This document shows positions 7,880-16,563 of a stretch of 64,000 bases of DNA, piece by piece. The stretch is taken from contig NZ_JAKUDS010000008.1 in NCBI RefSeq assembly GCF_023221775.1, positions 1 through 64,000 of the forward strand, written 5' to 3'. The notes below the pieces were generated by a model, which ran no database searches, was not told the DNA's origin, and saw only the letters and a list, made by a program, of their open reading frames with translations. The number at the start of each line of letters is the position of its first letter. Position 1 is the first letter of the stretch. The position numbers and the translations under genes are program-made. Origin of the DNA: Enterococcus cecorum. Lineage in GTDB: Bacteria; Bacillota; Bacilli; Lactobacillales; Enterococcaceae.

Positions 7880-8629
7880 TTATACTTCTAATAACTGATT
7901 AATAGTTTCGGCGGTTTTTTTGAGGTTTTCTTCTAGTTGTGCGAGGCCTTTGAATCCTAGACGTGTGGTTGGACCAGAACAGCCAAGAGCCGCAATTAAT
8001 TGACCATTTTGATATAGCCCAGTTGCCATACAAGTGAGGCCATATTCATATTCTTCATGATCATAAGCAATGTGATTTTGCTTGATTTTTTGTTGTTCTT
8101 CACAAAAGTCAGGATAATGAATAATCGTATTAATTGTACGTTTAAATAACGGTTTATGATAATATTTTTCTAATTCATCTGCTGCCATTTCGCTTAAAAA
8201 TATTTTACCCATAGAGGAGCAATACAGGTCTGTGACTGGTGTTAATGAAGATTGTAGCATATAGCTTTCTCCACTTTCAGAATGAATAATATAAATTTCA
8301 TCCCGATATAAAATCGATAAATTAATCGTTTCGCCAGTTTTTTGTGAAAATTCTTGCATATATGGTTTAGCTACTTTAATCAATTGTTGCTCATTTAGAG
8401 GCGAAGGTTGGTATTTTAATATTTTGTAACTAATCGCATAAATTTCATCTTCAATTTGCATGATGATGCCACGATGTTCTAAGGTTTTTAAAATACGAAA
8501 GACAGTGGTTTTGGCTAGTCCAGATAATCTTGTTATTTCTGAAATCCCTAAAGGACCATGTTCACTTAATAAATCTAAAAGTGAAAAAGCATTGTCAATT
8601 GATTTGATTAGATCATTTTCTTTACTCAT
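7880..8629 (-). CDS. IclR-family transcriptional regulator
   Basis: A 249-aa regulator with an N-terminal winged helix (about residues 8-70; GISEITRLSGLAKTTVFRIL is classic IclR) and a C-terminal GAF-like IclR effector domain (about 80-245) ending in the usual helix with AETINQL. The reading frame extends further upstream, but the ATG at 8629 has GGGGGAATTC directly before it and is the better start. It is transcribed away from the YjiH/dehydrogenase operon. A perfect palindrome just downstream of that operon's -10 is its likely operator, making it a repressor relieved by a small acid or sugar-acid ligand. Confidence 0.88.
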   Translation of the reverse strand: MSKENDLIKSIDNAFSLLDLLSEHGPLGISEITRLSGLAKTTVFRILKTLEHRGIIMQIEDEIYAISYKILKYQPSPLNEQQLIKVAKPYMQEFSQKTGETINLSILYRDEIYIIHSESGESYMLQSSLTPVTDLYCSSMGKIFLSEMAADELEKYYHKPLFKRTINTIIHYPDFCEEQQKIKQNHIAYDHEEYEYGLTCMATGLYQNGQLIAALGCSGPTTRLGFKGLAQLEENLKKTAETINQLLEV

Positions 8630-8656
8630 CGAATTCCCCCATGCCCATTTTTCCTT

Positions 8657-8662
8657 ATTATA
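8657..8662 (-). promoter_or_regulatory. -10 element of the iclR-type gene
   Basis: A perfect TATAAT on the minus strand, 27 bases above the ATG. The matching -35 is poor, as expected for a weak autoregulated promoter. Confidence 0.45.
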
Positions 8663-8699
8663 GCAGAAAATTTTTTGTGATAAAACTAACAATTTTTTG

Positions 8700-8728
8700 T
8701 TGACAGACTCTGTTAAAAGATGTACAAT
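8700..8728 (+). promoter_or_regulatory. Strong promoter of the YjiH/dehydrogenase operon
   Basis: A perfect -35 TTGACA (8700-8705), a 17-base spacer and -10 TACAAT (8723-8728). The transcript should begin near 8735, so a longer reading frame opening at 8720 cannot be the real start. Confidence 0.8.
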
Positions 8729-8731
8729 CTT

Positions 8732-8752
8732 TTTCGGAATGGTGTTCCGAAA
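8732..8752. promoter_or_regulatory. Probable IclR-type operator
   Basis: A perfect 8-bp inverted repeat, TTTCGGAA-N5-TTCCGAAA, covers the expected transcription start right after the -10. Binding here would block the strong promoter. Assignment to the adjacent IclR protein is inference. Confidence 0.6.
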
Positions 8753-8773
8753 TTATCGAAGAGGAGAATTGAA

Positions 8774-10120
8774 ATGGAGAAAACAAAAGATAATTCATAT
8801 TTCATCGGACTCATGAAGTTCATTATATTTACAGTGTTAGGCACAGTTTTAGTGCTCATTCCCTTTAGTTTTGACGGGTCAGTGGATACAATTCTTTTCC
8901 ACTATTTAAAAATTTTCGTGAAGACATTCAATGGGCCACTTACCGCGATTATGGTTGCATTTATTGTTTTGAGTGCGCTTTTATCTGTAATTGATCAAGT
9001 GAAAAGTGACACAATTATTCGTAAACAAAGACTACTAAAGAAACTCTTTTCTACTAGTCTGTTTTATACGATTAACCGCGTAATTGGCGCTATTATTGCT
9101 TTGATGGTTTATTTTAAAGTCGGTCCAGCATTTATTACTTCACCTGATACGGGTGGTACGATGTTATCTTTAGCTACTCAGTTATCCGTACTAGTACCGA
9201 TGATGTTACTTTTCCAAACCTTTATTTTAGAGTTTGGTGCAATGGAATTTTTAGGTGAAATTGTGGGTGGTATTGTAAAGCCAATCTTCAAGGTTTCTGA
9301 AATTTGTGCGGTAAATATAATCAGTGCTTGGGTTGGACCAGGAAATGTTGCGATTATGGCCACTGAGGAGTTTTTCCAAAAAGGGTATTTTACTGTTCGT
9401 GAAATGGCTGTTATTGGTTCACAGTTTGCTACAGGTAGTATTGGTTGGATTGTTTTGGTGAGCTCGGTATTAAATGTTATTGATTATTTTGGGTTGATTT
9501 TAGCAGGTTTAGCTGTAGTGAGTGTGATTGTTGCAGCGATTGGTGTCCGCATTCCACCGTTATCTACTTTCCCAGATACTTATGCGGATGGTTCGACTGT
9601 TTCTAAAATCAAAGTGGAAAAGACCGGTAATTGGTTAACACGTGCTACGAATAATGCCGTGCGTCGTGCCAATGAATCTAACTTTTCGAATTTTGTTGCG
9701 AAAATTGACAATATGACTTTCTACGTATTTTGGTTAACGCCAATTATCGTATGTTGGGGTACGCTTGCTTTAGTGATTTCATTATATACGCCATTATTGA
9801 AGATTATTTCTATGCCAGTGGAATGGATTTTAATGTTATTTGGTGTTGCAAGTCCTGAAGCCACAGCAAGTGCGATTATGTCAGGACTAGCTGATAATTA
9901 TTTACCGGTTATTTTAGGACAATCTGTTGAATCTACAGTAAGTCGTGTGATTATCGCTATGATGAGTATTATTCAAATCATTTATTTATCGGAAACTGCG
10001 ACATTACTGATTTCAACGAATAAACAGATGAAATTTTGGCATGTCATCGTCATCTTTTTAGAGCGTACTTTCTTATCATTAGTATTTGTTATTTTGATTG
10101 CGAAATTTTTTGTTAGATAG
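8774..10120 (+). CDS. YjiH-family membrane protein (nucleoside-recognition/Gate domain)
   Basis: A 448-aa polytopic inner-membrane protein with about ten hydrophobic segments and two Gate-like halves, including AWVGPGNVAIMATEEFF and SPEATASAIMSGLADNYLP. These belong to the YjiH group of nucleoside-recognition domain proteins, for which transport is presumed but substrates are mostly unknown. The start is the ATG at 8774 with GAGGAGA nine bases upstream, inside the transcript from the promoter at 8700. It is followed after 14 bases by a D-2-hydroxyacid dehydrogenase, so it may import or export a hydroxy or keto acid. That substrate link is inference. Confidence 0.8.
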   Translation: MEKTKDNSYFIGLMKFIIFTVLGTVLVLIPFSFDGSVDTILFHYLKIFVKTFNGPLTAIMVAFIVLSALLSVIDQVKSDTIIRKQRLLKKLFSTSLFYTINRVIGAIIALMVYFKVGPAFITSPDTGGTMLSLATQLSVLVPMMLLFQTFILEFGAMEFLGEIVGGIVKPIFKVSEICAVNIISAWVGPGNVAIMATEEFFQKGYFTVREMAVIGSQFATGSIGWIVLVSSVLNVIDYFGLILAGLAVVSVIVAAIGVRIPPLSTFPDTYADGSTVSKIKVEKTGNWLTRATNNAVRRANESNFSNFVAKIDNMTFYVFWLTPIIVCWGTLALVISLYTPLLKIISMPVEWILMLFGVASPEATASAIMSGLADNYLPVILGQSVESTVSRVIIAMMSIIQIIYLSETATLLISTNKQMKFWHVIVIFLERTFLSLVFVILIAKFFVR

Positions 10121-10134
10121 ATAGGAGAATTTTC

Positions 10135-11112
10135 ATGAAAGTAGTAAGATTATTTGAAGATAATATGTTTGAACATGAATTACAAGCGATTCAAGCGTTA
10201 AATTTAGATTTAGAAATGGTGGTACGTCCTAGTCAAACACCAAGCGAAATTATTGAAAATGCAAAAGATGCGGATATTATTATTACCGTGTATGAACCTC
10301 TAACCAAAGAAGTGTTATCGCAATTACCAAATTTGAAATTAGTGGTTTATCGTTCTATTGGGTTTAATTCAGTGGATTTGGCTTATGCGAATGAACGTCA
10401 ATTGCCAGTTTCACATATTACGCAATATTGTGTCGATGAGGTGGCGAATTATGTTGTTGCGGCCATCCTTTCACATAATCGTCGCATTCTTGATTTCAAT
10501 CAATCGGTTAAAGTAGGTCATAAGTGGGACTATGAATTATTCCCAGATATGCGCCGTTTATCTTCATTAACTGTGGGACTGATTGGTTTTGGAAATATTC
10601 CACGCTTAGTTGCGCAGCGTCTACAAGTTTTTGGCTGCAAAGTGATGGCTTATGATCCGTTTGTTCCTGCAGAAGTTTTCGCAAATGCAGGTGTGACACA
10701 AGTAAGTCTTGAAGAAATTTTTGCGCATAGTGATTATATTTCTTCTCACTTACCATTAAATGATAGCACGAAAGAAATGCTGAATGCCACATTATTTAAT
10801 CTTTGTAAAAATCAGCCAGTCTTTATCAACTCTTCACGTGGAGGAGTGGTGAATGAAAAGGATCTAGTCGCAGCCTTGCAATCAGGTAAACTTTCTTATG
10901 CGATTTTAGACGTGGTGCATAGTGAAGATCCTGATTTGAGCAAACTACCATTTATGCAGATGGATAATGTTGTTTTAACACCGCACATTGCTTTTTACTC
11001 TCAAGAAGCTTTCATTCAAGGCGTACAGGACAACTTTAAAAACATTCAAGCCTTCTTAAATGGTGATTTGGCCCACGCAGAAATTGTCAATCTGAAACAA
11101 ATTCAATCATAA
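10135..11112 (+). CDS. D-isomer-specific 2-hydroxyacid dehydrogenase
   Basis: A 325-aa NAD(H)-dependent cytoplasmic dehydrogenase. It has a split catalytic domain (about 1-100 and 290-325) and a Rossmann domain (about 105-285) with GLIGFGNI as the nucleotide loop and an acidic residue after MAYD. The catalytic triad is R235 (NSSRG), E264 (HSEDPD) and H284 (TPHIAF). It interconverts a 2-keto acid and the D-2-hydroxy acid; which one is not readable from sequence. A TAGGAG ribosome site stands nine bases before the ATG. It forms a two-gene operon with the YjiH protein under the IclR operator. Confidence 0.87.
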   Translation: MKVVRLFEDNMFEHELQAIQALNLDLEMVVRPSQTPSEIIENAKDADIIITVYEPLTKEVLSQLPNLKLVVYRSIGFNSVDLAYANERQLPVSHITQYCVDEVANYVVAAILSHNRRILDFNQSVKVGHKWDYELFPDMRRLSSLTVGLIGFGNIPRLVAQRLQVFGCKVMAYDPFVPAEVFANAGVTQVSLEEIFAHSDYISSHLPLNDSTKEMLNATLFNLCKNQPVFINSSRGGVVNEKDLVAALQSGKLSYAILDVVHSEDPDLSKLPFMQMDNVVLTPHIAFYSQEAFIQGVQDNFKNIQAFLNGDLAHAEIVNLKQIQS

Positions 11113-11128
11113 ACCAAATATCAATATC

Positions 11129-11166
11129 AACCAAGCAACCTCGAAAATAGAGGTTGCTTGGTTTAG
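11129..11166 (+). terminator. Terminator after the dehydrogenase
   Basis: A perfect 14-bp stem (11129-11142 with 11150-11163) around a 7-base loop. The T tract is short (TTTAGTTA), but the stem is strong. Confidence 0.7.
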
Positions 11167-11257
11167 TTACTGGTTCAAATGCTCTTTTTACTTTTGGTTG
11201 AAATATCAATACTTTCACGTGAGATTTAGATAAAACGTTTTGAATTAACTAAAATAC

Positions 11258-11458
11258 ATGGGCGGGACTCATATGAATATTAGCGAGAATGTACGAATGA
11301 AAAACACGCTTAGTCAATTGGGTATTTGTGATGAGCGAACTATTTGTGTAATAAATCATTTTTCGCATAATGGCGGACTGACTCATGATGAAATGGAAAA
11401 AGTTGCCCAGAAGTATCAGTTTATTACAGCTCATGATGGTTTGATTGTAGAGATATAG
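11258..11458 (+). pseudogene. C-terminal fragment of an MBL-fold hydrolase (relic)
   Basis: A 66-codon frame whose sequence (NHFSHNGGLTHDE, then a short strand ending AHDGLIVEI) resembles only the last sixty or so residues of PhnP-like metallo-beta-lactamase-fold hydrolases. The metal-binding HxHxDH half is absent, and upstream sequence in any frame does not supply it. GGCGGGACTC before an internal ATG could act as a ribosome site, so a tiny protein might still be made. I read it as a degraded gene remnant. The family assignment is from memory of the motif and is moderate. Confidence 0.4.
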
Positions 11459-11846
11459 TCTAAGAAAAGTAATCAGTAGATAGATGTTCCCCATTTTTAC
11501 TAACTGCTGATTATTTTTTGTTTTATATTTTATTCCTTTTCTTGTCATTTTATCTATTTTCAGCTGCAAAAACCATCATTCATCGGAAAAAGCTGATAAA
11601 TCAATGTTCTTATGATCTTTTTCGACAAAAATTAGTCTAACGAACGGGGATTTGCGTAGTTTTTCTAAATAAATGAATGGGGATTTGCGTATGATATTGG
11701 ATGTTCATGTGGTGGAAGGTTATTTATATAAATAGAATCTATTTTGTTTTTGTTACTTTTAATGAATTTCTTGAAGTTATTTGAAACCGTTTGTGATAAA
11801 CTGTATAATAAAAGTGAAATAGTTTTAATAATATGGAGTGTGCGTT
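11459..11846. other. Intergenic region with terminator, degenerate repeats and promoter
   Basis: It holds a terminator (11471-11519, arms AATCAGTAG/CTGCTGATT then T6). A degenerate block at 11586-11672 resembles repeats at 24540-24746. Two copies of GGGGATTTGCGTA (11646-11658, 11679-11691) follow, and then the promoter of the gene at 11847. Confidence 0.55.
11781..11809 (+). promoter_or_regulatory. Promoter of the 392-aa hypothetical gene
   Basis: TTGAAA (11781-11786), a 17-base spacer and a perfect TATAAT (11804-11809), 38 bases before the ATG. Confidence 0.7.
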
Positions 11847-13025
11847 ATGAAAAAGAATCAAGTGATGGATCCGGAATTTTTTCAAGATGCTTTTATGCAG
11901 TGGCAACATTCGTTAATCAATGAAGAAAAGGGAAATATACTGTCATTTTGGTCTGAATATAGTGAATTTGAAGCAGTTCTTTATCAATTGAAAGAAAATT
12001 TAGAAATGTTATATCATCATATCCCAGACTATTATTTTCAGATTTATGATGAAAAGGTTAAAAATCCAGTCAAAAAGACGTTTGATCGCTTACAAGAGAT
12101 ATTTTCAGTGATGGCAGGTAGACGTCCTTTAAATCGACCAAGCATTGATAAAGCTATTCAGAGGATTGTTGAGTCAGGTGCGGGGAGTCGGTATAAAGTG
12201 GTGATTCCTTTTGCTTTTGCTCATCCTATGTTTGAAGAAGATGATCCAGTCTTTTCATTGTGGCTAGATGCGATGCTAGAAGTGCAGCAAATTCCGTTTC
12301 AATTAGTATTGGATGAACATTTTGGAATGTATCTGATAGACAATTTGATGTCTGATTTGTCAAAACAGGAAGAATATCAAAAATTCCTCAAGATGGACCC
12401 ACAAGAACTGTATCATAATGCAGAATTTGATCAGTTATTTATTGAACATAAAAACCTTTATGCTTTAGAGTGCATGATGCCAGATGTCTTACATGATATG
12501 GATGTTGAAAAAATGGAATCTTTATTGGAACAACTGCCTTCCGTGCATTATCCTGATGTCATTGCCAGTATTTTTGTCAATCTCCAGACAGATTTTCTAG
12601 TCTTGCCTCCTGAATTTGATATTGATTTATCTTTGGCTATTGAAAGAATCATTGGGTACATGGCTGGTTGGCTGAAAGATTTCGCTAAAAAACATCAGCT
12701 ACTTTTAGATTATAAAAAGATTCAGCATGAACAATCCGAGATAGAACAATGCATCACTTATGCTAGAGCCATTCAATCAGAAGAAGACTATAACGAATTT
12801 ATCACTGAATTCTACCAAACGATGGGGGCAGTGATTTCAGCGGGAATTGAAGAAGGCGAGGGTAAAGATGAGTTGGGACTTACCGACTTATGGTTAGAAG
12901 ATGAGAAGTATCAAATGGTGTTGTCAACGATTTGTGAATCATTGACGGTCCAATTATACACTGAAGTCATTGCAGAATTGGTTGACGAAGGAATTATCGA
13001 TATCCGCCAAGTGTTCATGGTGTAA
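11847..13025 (+). CDS. Hypothetical acidic cytoplasmic protein
   Basis: A 392-aa protein rich in Glu, Asp, Leu, Phe and Met, mostly helical in appearance, with no signal peptide or membrane segment. I recognise no catalytic motif. The ATG at 11847 has GGAG eight bases upstream; a GTG nine bases earlier would overlap that site. It has its own strong promoter and stands alone, ending just before a doubtful small frame. Its size and composition resemble uncharacterised single-copy Lactobacillales proteins, but I cannot assign a role. Confidence 0.65.
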   Translation: MKKNQVMDPEFFQDAFMQWQHSLINEEKGNILSFWSEYSEFEAVLYQLKENLEMLYHHIPDYYFQIYDEKVKNPVKKTFDRLQEIFSVMAGRRPLNRPSIDKAIQRIVESGAGSRYKVVIPFAFAHPMFEEDDPVFSLWLDAMLEVQQIPFQLVLDEHFGMYLIDNLMSDLSKQEEYQKFLKMDPQELYHNAEFDQLFIEHKNLYALECMMPDVLHDMDVEKMESLLEQLPSVHYPDVIASIFVNLQTDFLVLPPEFDIDLSLAIERIIGYMAGWLKDFAKKHQLLLDYKKIQHEQSEIEQCITYARAIQSEEDYNEFITEFYQTMGAVISAGIEEGEGKDELGLTDLWLEDEKYQMVLSTICESLTVQLYTEVIAELVDEGIIDIRQVFMV

Positions 13026-13063
13026 AGGAATAGTTATTGCAGGAAAAATCGTATTGAAAAAAT

Positions 13064-13288
13064 TTGTCGTTAAATAGTAGCTACCATAACTATAAAGGTG
13101 AGCAAATTATCTCTTATGTCGAAAATTTTGTTCCAGTAGCTTTTACAAATGTGAGCGCATTGAATATAGATAACGTTTCACTGAATAACGCGATAAACTT
13201 AAATTCTTATACTAATTTTCATCAGGTTTTACAACACATACTTGCTCAAAGAAAGCATGGATTTCTAAAAGATAAAACGAACCAGTAA
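13064..13288 (+). CDS. Doubtful small ORF, possible gene remnant
   Basis: A 74-codon frame that has only a TTG start and no convincing ribosome site, and contains no internal Met. The composition is protein-like (FVPVAFTNVSALN, then an Asn-rich stretch), and the frame ends inside the left arm of the terminator at 13275. It may be the tail of a decayed gene rather than an expressed one. No family recognised. Confidence 0.25.
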   Translation: MSLNSSYHNYKGEQIISYVENFVPVAFTNVSALNIDNVSLNNAINLNSYTNFHQVLQHILAQRKHGFLKDKTNQ

Positions 13289-13325
13289 TCCCCCTATTTT
13301 AGGGAGCTAGCTGGTTCGTTTATTT
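13275..13325 (+). terminator. Terminator
   Basis: An 11-bp stem AAACGAACCAG/CTGGTTCGTTT (13275-13285 with 13311-13321) with an inner CCCCCTATTTTAGGG helix. It ends transcription from the 392-aa gene region. Confidence 0.7.
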
Positions 13326-13356
13326 ATTTATCCTTCTGGTAGAAATAAATCCTGCA

Positions 13357-13725
13357 ATGTGCCAAATCAAGGATGGAGCAATCGGTGTGGCTTGTTGTAT
13401 AGATACGCAACATTATGCAGCTATCATGATCAAACAAACATCAGATGGCTTTGTGGCTTATCGTATCCAAAAAGTATTGGATATTGAGATAGAAGAAGCC
13501 ATTGCACAACTTACGACTATTCCACAAAAATTTGGAATTAGCCATCGACCAACGGAAAAAGAATTTTATCTAGAAGATGAACGTCAAGGAAGAATAAGTT
13601 TTACAACGAGTGCGATTCACTTTTCAAATGAAGCCGTTTGTGCACTGAATACTGGGGATATGCAAGGAATCTATTGTCTTGGGGAAAACGCCCAAATAAG
13701 TGTTACTAAAGTGACCGTTCAATAA
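13357..13725 (+). CDS. Hypothetical protein, small
   Basis: A frame of 122 codons encoding a soluble protein with alternating strand and helix character and no recognised motif. The ATG at 13357 lacks a ribosome site. A GTG at 13387, eight bases after AAGGATGGAG, would give 113 aa and looks more plausible. A dedicated terminator follows at once (13733-13778), which supports a real transcript. Function unknown. Confidence 0.45.
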   Translation: MCQIKDGAIGVACCIDTQHYAAIMIKQTSDGFVAYRIQKVLDIEIEEAIAQLTTIPQKFGISHRPTEKEFYLEDERQGRISFTTSAIHFSNEAVCALNTGDMQGIYCLGENAQISVTKVTVQ

Positions 13726-13732
13726 ACGAATC

Positions 13733-13778
13733 ACCGCGTCTAGTTGACTGTTTTGAAAACTAGGCGCGGTATTTTTTT
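13733..13778 (+). terminator. Terminator between convergent genes
   Basis: Stem 13733-13745 with 13758-13770 (13 bp, one mismatch) followed by T7. It ends the small plus-strand gene and touches the fbp stop codon on the other strand. Confidence 0.75.
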
Positions 13779-15630
13779 AGTTCAATTTTTCATGTAATTG
13801 TTGTTTTTTCAACTGGATTTGTTCGCCGATGGTTGTGTCTTTGATGAGCGTACGTTTTTCCACTTTATCGACCACACGTTTAATAGCAGTCATATCCGTT
13901 TGCTGGTTAAATAGATAATCAATACTAATGAAGGGTTGATGCGTCACTAGTTGAAAACCATAAGAATTATTTAACAGTGAATAACCAGCGATACCGGTTT
14001 GTTTTTGATAGGCTTTAGACAGTCCGCCGTCAATTACAAATAAATGCCCACCGCCTCTGACTGGTGATTCACCTTTAGTAGTTTTCACCGGAGTATGCCC
14101 ATTGATAATTCTCGAAAATTCGGGATTCAGTCCAAAAGATTTTAAAATAAGGTGACAGATTTTTTTAGAATCACGATATTGATAATAGGCATTTTTACGT
14201 TCGTGATGAGTGGTTTGATCAGTAATAAAATAGCGCTCGAACGTGGTCATTTTATGTTTGCCAAATAGAGGCGAAAAAGGCCCACACCAAGCATACCAAC
14301 TTAAATCCGTAGCGAAATCATCGTGTATGGCCAAATTTTGAAAACTTAAGCGTAAATGTTCTTCAAAAAAGGTGAGTAAAGCTGCCCCACGATAGCTATC
14401 ATTGCCTAAAGTAAAATTAATCAATTCACCCGATTCGGCTAAGGGGATACAACCGTGATAAAGCAGGTGTTGATTATAGATCAGATACATGCTTCCGTGC
14501 TTCATCAAAAATTCCATATGTTGCTTCATTTTTAAGGAGTGTTGGAAGCTAGTGAGTAGGCTTTCTAAGACTTCTTCTTCCGCTTGGGTCAGTTGTAAAG
14601 GATGAGCTGGCTCAACTGTTTGAAAGCACGGATTTTCTAGTTTGTACGTTTTCCCATCAATGTCTATGCTGTTATTTTGATAATCGATATGAGATAACAC
14701 ATCATAGGATTCCATCTTAAGCTCTGGTCGGCGTTGGGCAATTTGGCCTTCCAGTTTGAATTGTAAGATACTCAATGCTTGATGGACTTGTTCTAGGATG
14801 AGTTGATCTTTGCCTAGTTTTCCTTTCGGCGTAAAAGCGGGATTGTGTTGGTAAGTTTTTTCGGCGAATAGAAAAAGTAAACGCAGGTTAATACCGTAAG
14901 CTTTTTCGATATCATAAAGGTATTGATAACGAGTGGCAATTCTTAATAAATGACAAAGACAAGCTGCATTACCCGCATAAGCCCCCAGCCACAAAAGATC
15001 ATGGTTGCCCCATTGAATATCGACGGAAGGAAGCGTGCAGATACGATCCATGACTAAATCAGCATCTTTGCCACGATCAAAAATATCTCCCACGATGTGA
15101 ATGTGGTCAATGATTAAATTTTGAATGACAGGAGCGACTTTTAAAATAAAGGGAATAGCTTCATCAAGTTCAATTAAATAATGAATCATGTTTTTGAAAT
15201 AATTGGCTTGATCGCTATAGTGTAAATCAGTGTAAATAAATTCTTCTAAAATATAGGCGTACTCTTGAGGGAATTTTTTGCGGACTTTTGAACGTGTATA
15301 TTTCGTTGAGACAAAGCCAAGTAAGGTGATTAATTGACGGATCACACGTTCTTGGAAATCTTTATTATAAAAAGGATAGTGGCGTGGATATTGAAGTGCT
15401 TCTTCTGGATAAGCAATGAGGAGAGTGAGTCGATTGATTTCTGTCTCGTTCAGCTCTTCTTTAAAACATTCGCTAATTTTTAATTTTAAGTTTCCAGCAC
15501 AACTTCTTAAGATGTAATCAAAAGCCGCAAACTCTCCATGAATGTCACTGAGATATAATTCGGTGCCTTTTGGTAAGTTTAAAATGGCTTCTAAGTTGAT
15601 AAGTTCAGTCAGTATCGCTTGCTGGTTCAT
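13777..15630 (-). CDS. fbp: Fructose-1,6-bisphosphatase class III
   Basis: Hydrolyses fructose 1,6-bisphosphate to fructose 6-phosphate in gluconeogenesis. At 617 aa it matches the large Firmicutes class III (YydE-type) enzyme, a metallophosphoesterase with motifs LSDIHGEFAAFDYIL near the N-terminus, HIVGDIFDRGKDAD, WGNHDLLWLGA, and GHTPVKTTKGE with DGGLSKAYQ near the C-terminus. The start at 15630 has GGAAGG seven bases upstream; an ATG 24 bases earlier would overlap this site. It lies downstream of ppsR and ccpN on the same strand, grouping three gluconeogenesis functions. A hairpin between ppsR and fbp suggests separate or attenuated expression. Confidence 0.95.
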   Translation of the reverse strand: MNQQAILTELINLEAILNLPKGTELYLSDIHGEFAAFDYILRSCAGNLKLKISECFKEELNETEINRLTLLIAYPEEALQYPRHYPFYNKDFQERVIRQLITLLGFVSTKYTRSKVRKKFPQEYAYILEEFIYTDLHYSDQANYFKNMIHYLIELDEAIPFILKVAPVIQNLIIDHIHIVGDIFDRGKDADLVMDRICTLPSVDIQWGNHDLLWLGAYAGNAACLCHLLRIATRYQYLYDIEKAYGINLRLLFLFAEKTYQHNPAFTPKGKLGKDQLILEQVHQALSILQFKLEGQIAQRRPELKMESYDVLSHIDYQNNSIDIDGKTYKLENPCFQTVEPAHPLQLTQAEEEVLESLLTSFQHSLKMKQHMEFLMKHGSMYLIYNQHLLYHGCIPLAESGELINFTLGNDSYRGAALLTFFEEHLRLSFQNLAIHDDFATDLSWYAWCGPFSPLFGKHKMTTFERYFITDQTTHHERKNAYYQYRDSKKICHLILKSFGLNPEFSRIINGHTPVKTTKGESPVRGGGHLFVIDGGLSKAYQKQTGIAGYSLLNNSYGFQLVTHQPFISIDYLFNQQTDMTAIKRVVDKVEKRTLIKDTTIGEQIQLKKQQLHEKLN

Positions 15631-15660
15631 AAGAAATCCTTCCAATCTATCCAATATTTA

Positions 15661-15701
15661 AAATCACAGTTTGTAGAGGTGAAAAAGACAAACTGTGATT
15701 T
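15661..15701 (-). terminator. Hairpin between ppsR and fbp
   Basis: A perfect 14-bp stem (15661-15674 with 15688-15701) with a 13-base loop. On the minus strand it is followed by a weak T tract, so it could be a leaky terminator or an attenuator ahead of fbp. Confidence 0.6.
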
Positions 15702-15729
15702 ATTTGTGTTATTCTATTGTGTGCTGAGA

Positions 15730-16530
15730 TTATAGCTGTTCCATAATCATAAAGGCACTTTCTTCGATGGACTTTTCAGTAACATCAATGACCGGGATGC
15801 CTAGTTTTTCGAATAGTTCATTAGCATAGGCAATTTCCTTTTTGATGCGTTCTAAATCACTGTAATTTGCATCTTGATTTAAGCCAAGTGCTTGCAAGCG
15901 ATTTTGACGGATTTTTACTAAGCTTTCAGGTTCGCAAGTTAGCCCAAACATTTTTTCTTTCGGTAACGTATAAATGATTTCAGGAACGGGTACTTCGGGG
16001 ATTAGTGGCAGGTTCGCCGTTTTAATCGCTTTGTTTGCTAGATACATCGATAAAGGTGTCTTGCTTGTTCGAGAAATACCTAAAAGTACAACCTCGGCAT
16101 CACTGAATCCGTGTGGGTCCTTGCCGTCATCATATTTCACCGCAAATTCAATCGCGCTAATCCGGTTGAAGTAATCGCTGTTTAGATTATGGATCGTGCC
16201 AGGTTGTTGAATAGGATGGACTCCGGTGCGTGAATGGATGGCATCGAAAAACGGATGCATTAAATCAATATATTGTAAACTTGTTTTTTGGGCGAATTGA
16301 CGAGCGGTTTGCGCTAACTCAGCGTTTACTAAGGTACTGACGACGATGGCTTTATCATGAACAGCATCTCTAAGAATGGATAGTAAATGTTCTTCGGTAT
16401 TCACAAAAGGGAAACGATAATTGTTGTTGAAATCTAATGTAGGGTATTGCGCAGTTACCGCAGCGATTAGTTTTTGCGATGTTTCGCCAATTGAATCTGA
16501 AATCGTGTAAATTGTTACATTATTTGTCAT
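15730..16530 (-). CDS. ppsR: Pyruvate, phosphate dikinase regulatory protein
   Basis: A 266-aa bifunctional ADP-dependent kinase and Pi-dependent phosphorylase (DUF299, YqfL family) that inactivates and reactivates PPDK by threonine phosphorylation. The P-loop GISRTSKT is at about 151-158, the N-terminus has the family's SDSIGETSQK, and the C-terminal ESAFMI segment is typical. It is encoded directly after ccpN with a 33-base gap, the same order as B. subtilis ccpN-yqfL. PPDK itself is not in the window. A weak ribosome site (AAAGAGGATTATAT) precedes the ATG. Confidence 0.93.
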   Translation of the reverse strand: MTNNVTIYTISDSIGETSQKLIAAVTAQYPTLDFNNNYRFPFVNTEEHLLSILRDAVHDKAIVVSTLVNAELAQTARQFAQKTSLQYIDLMHPFFDAIHSRTGVHPIQQPGTIHNLNSDYFNRISAIEFAVKYDDGKDPHGFSDAEVVLLGISRTSKTPLSMYLANKAIKTANLPLIPEVPVPEIIYTLPKEKMFGLTCEPESLVKIRQNRLQALGLNQDANYSDLERIKKEIAYANELFEKLGIPVIDVTEKSIEESAFMIMEQL

Positions 16531-16563
16531 ATTATATAATCCTCTTTTCCTTCATCTTTTCCT

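Noticed and set aside
8720-8773. Upstream start for the YjiH gene at 8720
   Set aside because: It lies before the -10 element of the promoter and lacks a ribosome site; the ATG at 8774 has GAGGAG.
10508-10792. 94-aa antisense frame within the hydroxyacid dehydrogenase
   Set aside because: A shadow of a well-conserved gene; no ribosome site or known family.
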